Positions 63,303 through 64,000 of a DNA stretch of 64,000 nucleotides are shown piece after piece. Every line of letters starts with the position of its first letter. The stretch's first letter is position 1. Below the pieces are notes generated by a model. That model worked only from the letters and a program-made list of their open reading frames with translations, ran no database searches and was not told the DNA's origin. Origin of the DNA: RH-AL1 sp964247745 (lineage in GTDB: Bacteria; Pseudomonadota; Alphaproteobacteria; Rhizobiales; Beijerinckiaceae); NCBI GenBank assembly GCA_964247745.1, contig CAXTVT010000006.1, forward strand, positions 1 to 64,000, given 5' to 3'. The translations under genes and the position numbers were made by a program.

Positions 63303-64000
63303 ATGGTCCCCATCGCGGCGGTAGCCGAAGCAGAGCGAGAGGGCGCCCGATGGCGCGTGCTGGCGCTGGTCTGCGCCGGGGTCGTCCTTTCCATGACGAC
63401 TTGGTTCTCCGCCACGGCCATCACGCCCGAGCTGGTCCGCATCTTCGGGCTGTCGACGGCGGCCGCTTCCTGGCTCACCAACAGCGTTCAGGTCGGGTTC
63501 GTCGTGGGGGCGCTGGCCTCGAGCCTCCTCGGCCTCCCCGACCTCGTGCCGCTGCGGCTCATGATGGGCGTCGGCGCCCTCGTGGCGGCCGCCGCCAACC
63601 TCGCCCTGCTCGTGGCTCCGTCGGTGGGAGTCCTGCTCGTCGCGAGGGTGGTGACGGGAGTGGCGTTGGCGGGCATCTACCCGCCCGCCCTCAAGCTCGT
63701 CGCGACCTGGTTCCAGCGGGGTCGGGGCACGGCGCTCGGCGCGGTGATCGCCGCGCTCACCTTGGGATCGGCCTTCCCGCACCTCGTACGCGCCTCGACG
63801 GACCACGTCGCCTGGCAGGCCGTGGTCGCCGTGGCATCCGTCGCGACGCTCGCGGGCGGCGCCGTGCTGGGCCTCTATGGCGTCGAGGGACCGTTCCCGT
63901 TCGCGCGAGCGCCGTTCGATCCCCGCCAGATCGGTGCCGTGTTGCGGAATCGTCCGCTTGCCTTGGCAAACCTCGGATACTTCGGCCACATGTGGGAATT
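63303..64000 (+). CDS. MFS transporter, N-terminal part (3' end outside the window)
   Basis: The frame runs open from the ATG at 63303 to the right edge (232 codons visible). AAGGA eight bases upstream supports the start. At least six hydrophobic helices can be seen (VLALVCAGVVLSMTTWFSATA, AASWLTNSVQVGFVVGAL and others), with the MFS motif-like GIYPPALKLVATWFQRGRGT between helices 4 and 5. The wording resembles the nitrate/cyanate-type MFS subgroup, but substrates vary. It lies 80 bases after the tRNA. Confidence 0.85.
   Translation, partial: MVPIAAVAEAEREGARWRVLALVCAGVVLSMTTWFSATAITPELVRIFGLSTAAASWLTNSVQVGFVVGALASSLLGLPDLVPLRLMMGVGALVAAAANLALLVAPSVGVLLVARVVTGVALAGIYPPALKLVATWFQRGRGTALGAVIAALTLGSAFPHLVRASTDHVAWQAVVAVASVATLAGGAVLGLYGVEGPFPFARAPFDPRQIGAVLRNRPLALANLGYFGHMWE

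Noticed and set aside
63146..64000. Genomic island inserted at the tRNA-Arg gene
   Set aside because: No integrase, no repeated tRNA end and no composition change could be seen within the window.

Overview
The window is a dense, high-GC bacterial chromosome segment with no plasmid, phage or insertion-sequence genes. Gene content points to an alphaproteobacterium, most likely of the order Hyphomicrobiales (Rhizobiales). The strongest pointers are a ChvI-ChvG two-component system followed directly by a short HPr kinase, a PTS EIIA and HPr; a FYDLN acid-domain protein divergent from aroA-cmk; the long alphaproteobacterial type of dCTP deaminase; an IalB-family protein; MtaB next to DapF; and a PAS-GAF-PHY bacteriophytochrome. 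I cannot name a genus from the sequence alone.

Layout. 1-10.9 kb: housekeeping and redox genes (3' end of bioB, FYDLN protein, aroA-cmk, a creatininase-fold amidohydrolase, VOC and DoxX proteins, a GMC oxidoreductase, an orphan pheT, cdd, a YbjQ-like protein). 11-14.8 kb: purH, mtaB and dapF on the minus strand. 14.9-19.1 kb: an accessory cluster of an acyl-CoA dehydrogenase-like protein, a PIG-L deacetylase, a NodS-like methyltransferase and a cytochrome b561, facing a family-2 glycosyltransferase. 19.2-28.1 kb: aminopeptidase P, dnaN, a phosphatase, a DUF3311/monocarboxylate symporter pair, glucokinase, a GST and a degenerate AMP-binding protein. 28.4-38.3 kb: an IalB protein, a fatty-acid-2-hydroxylase-like enzyme, a soluble double-PAS chemoreceptor, an RND efflux pair and two glycosyltransferases. 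38.3-43.5 kb: nadE, a NUDIX hydrolase, a PhzF protein and two flavin-split-barrel proteins.

43.7-47.6 kb is the envelope-stress and PTS regulatory block chvI-chvG-hprK-EIIA-HPr. It is followed by an MFS exporter, a two-gene AbiEii-like nucleotidyltransferase module, a GNAT acetyltransferase, dcd, a bacteriophytochrome without a recognisable kinase domain, and a cytochrome c. 55.0-58.6 kb holds what I consider the most interesting locus: a tight three-gene operon for a serine-palmitoyltransferase-like enzyme, a GNAT-fold N-acyltransferase resembling bacterial ceramide synthase, and a desaturase that closely resembles the eukaryotic sphingolipid delta-4 desaturase DES1. The window ends with a DUF4424 protein, a 55-residue unknown protein, a membrane glycosyltransferase, a second cytochrome b561 coupled to a polysaccharide deacetylase-fold protein, a tRNA-Arg(UCG) gene and the 5' part of an MFS transporter.

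How the parts may work together. The sphingolipid operon, the FA2H-like hydroxylase at 29.8 kb and several glycosyltransferases suggest an organism with an elaborated outer surface containing ceramide-type lipids; this is inference. ChvG-ChvI is known in related bacteria to control envelope and exopolysaccharide genes, so it is a plausible overseer of such functions. No stretch longer than about 300 bases lacks a gene. No CRISPR array or rRNA was seen.
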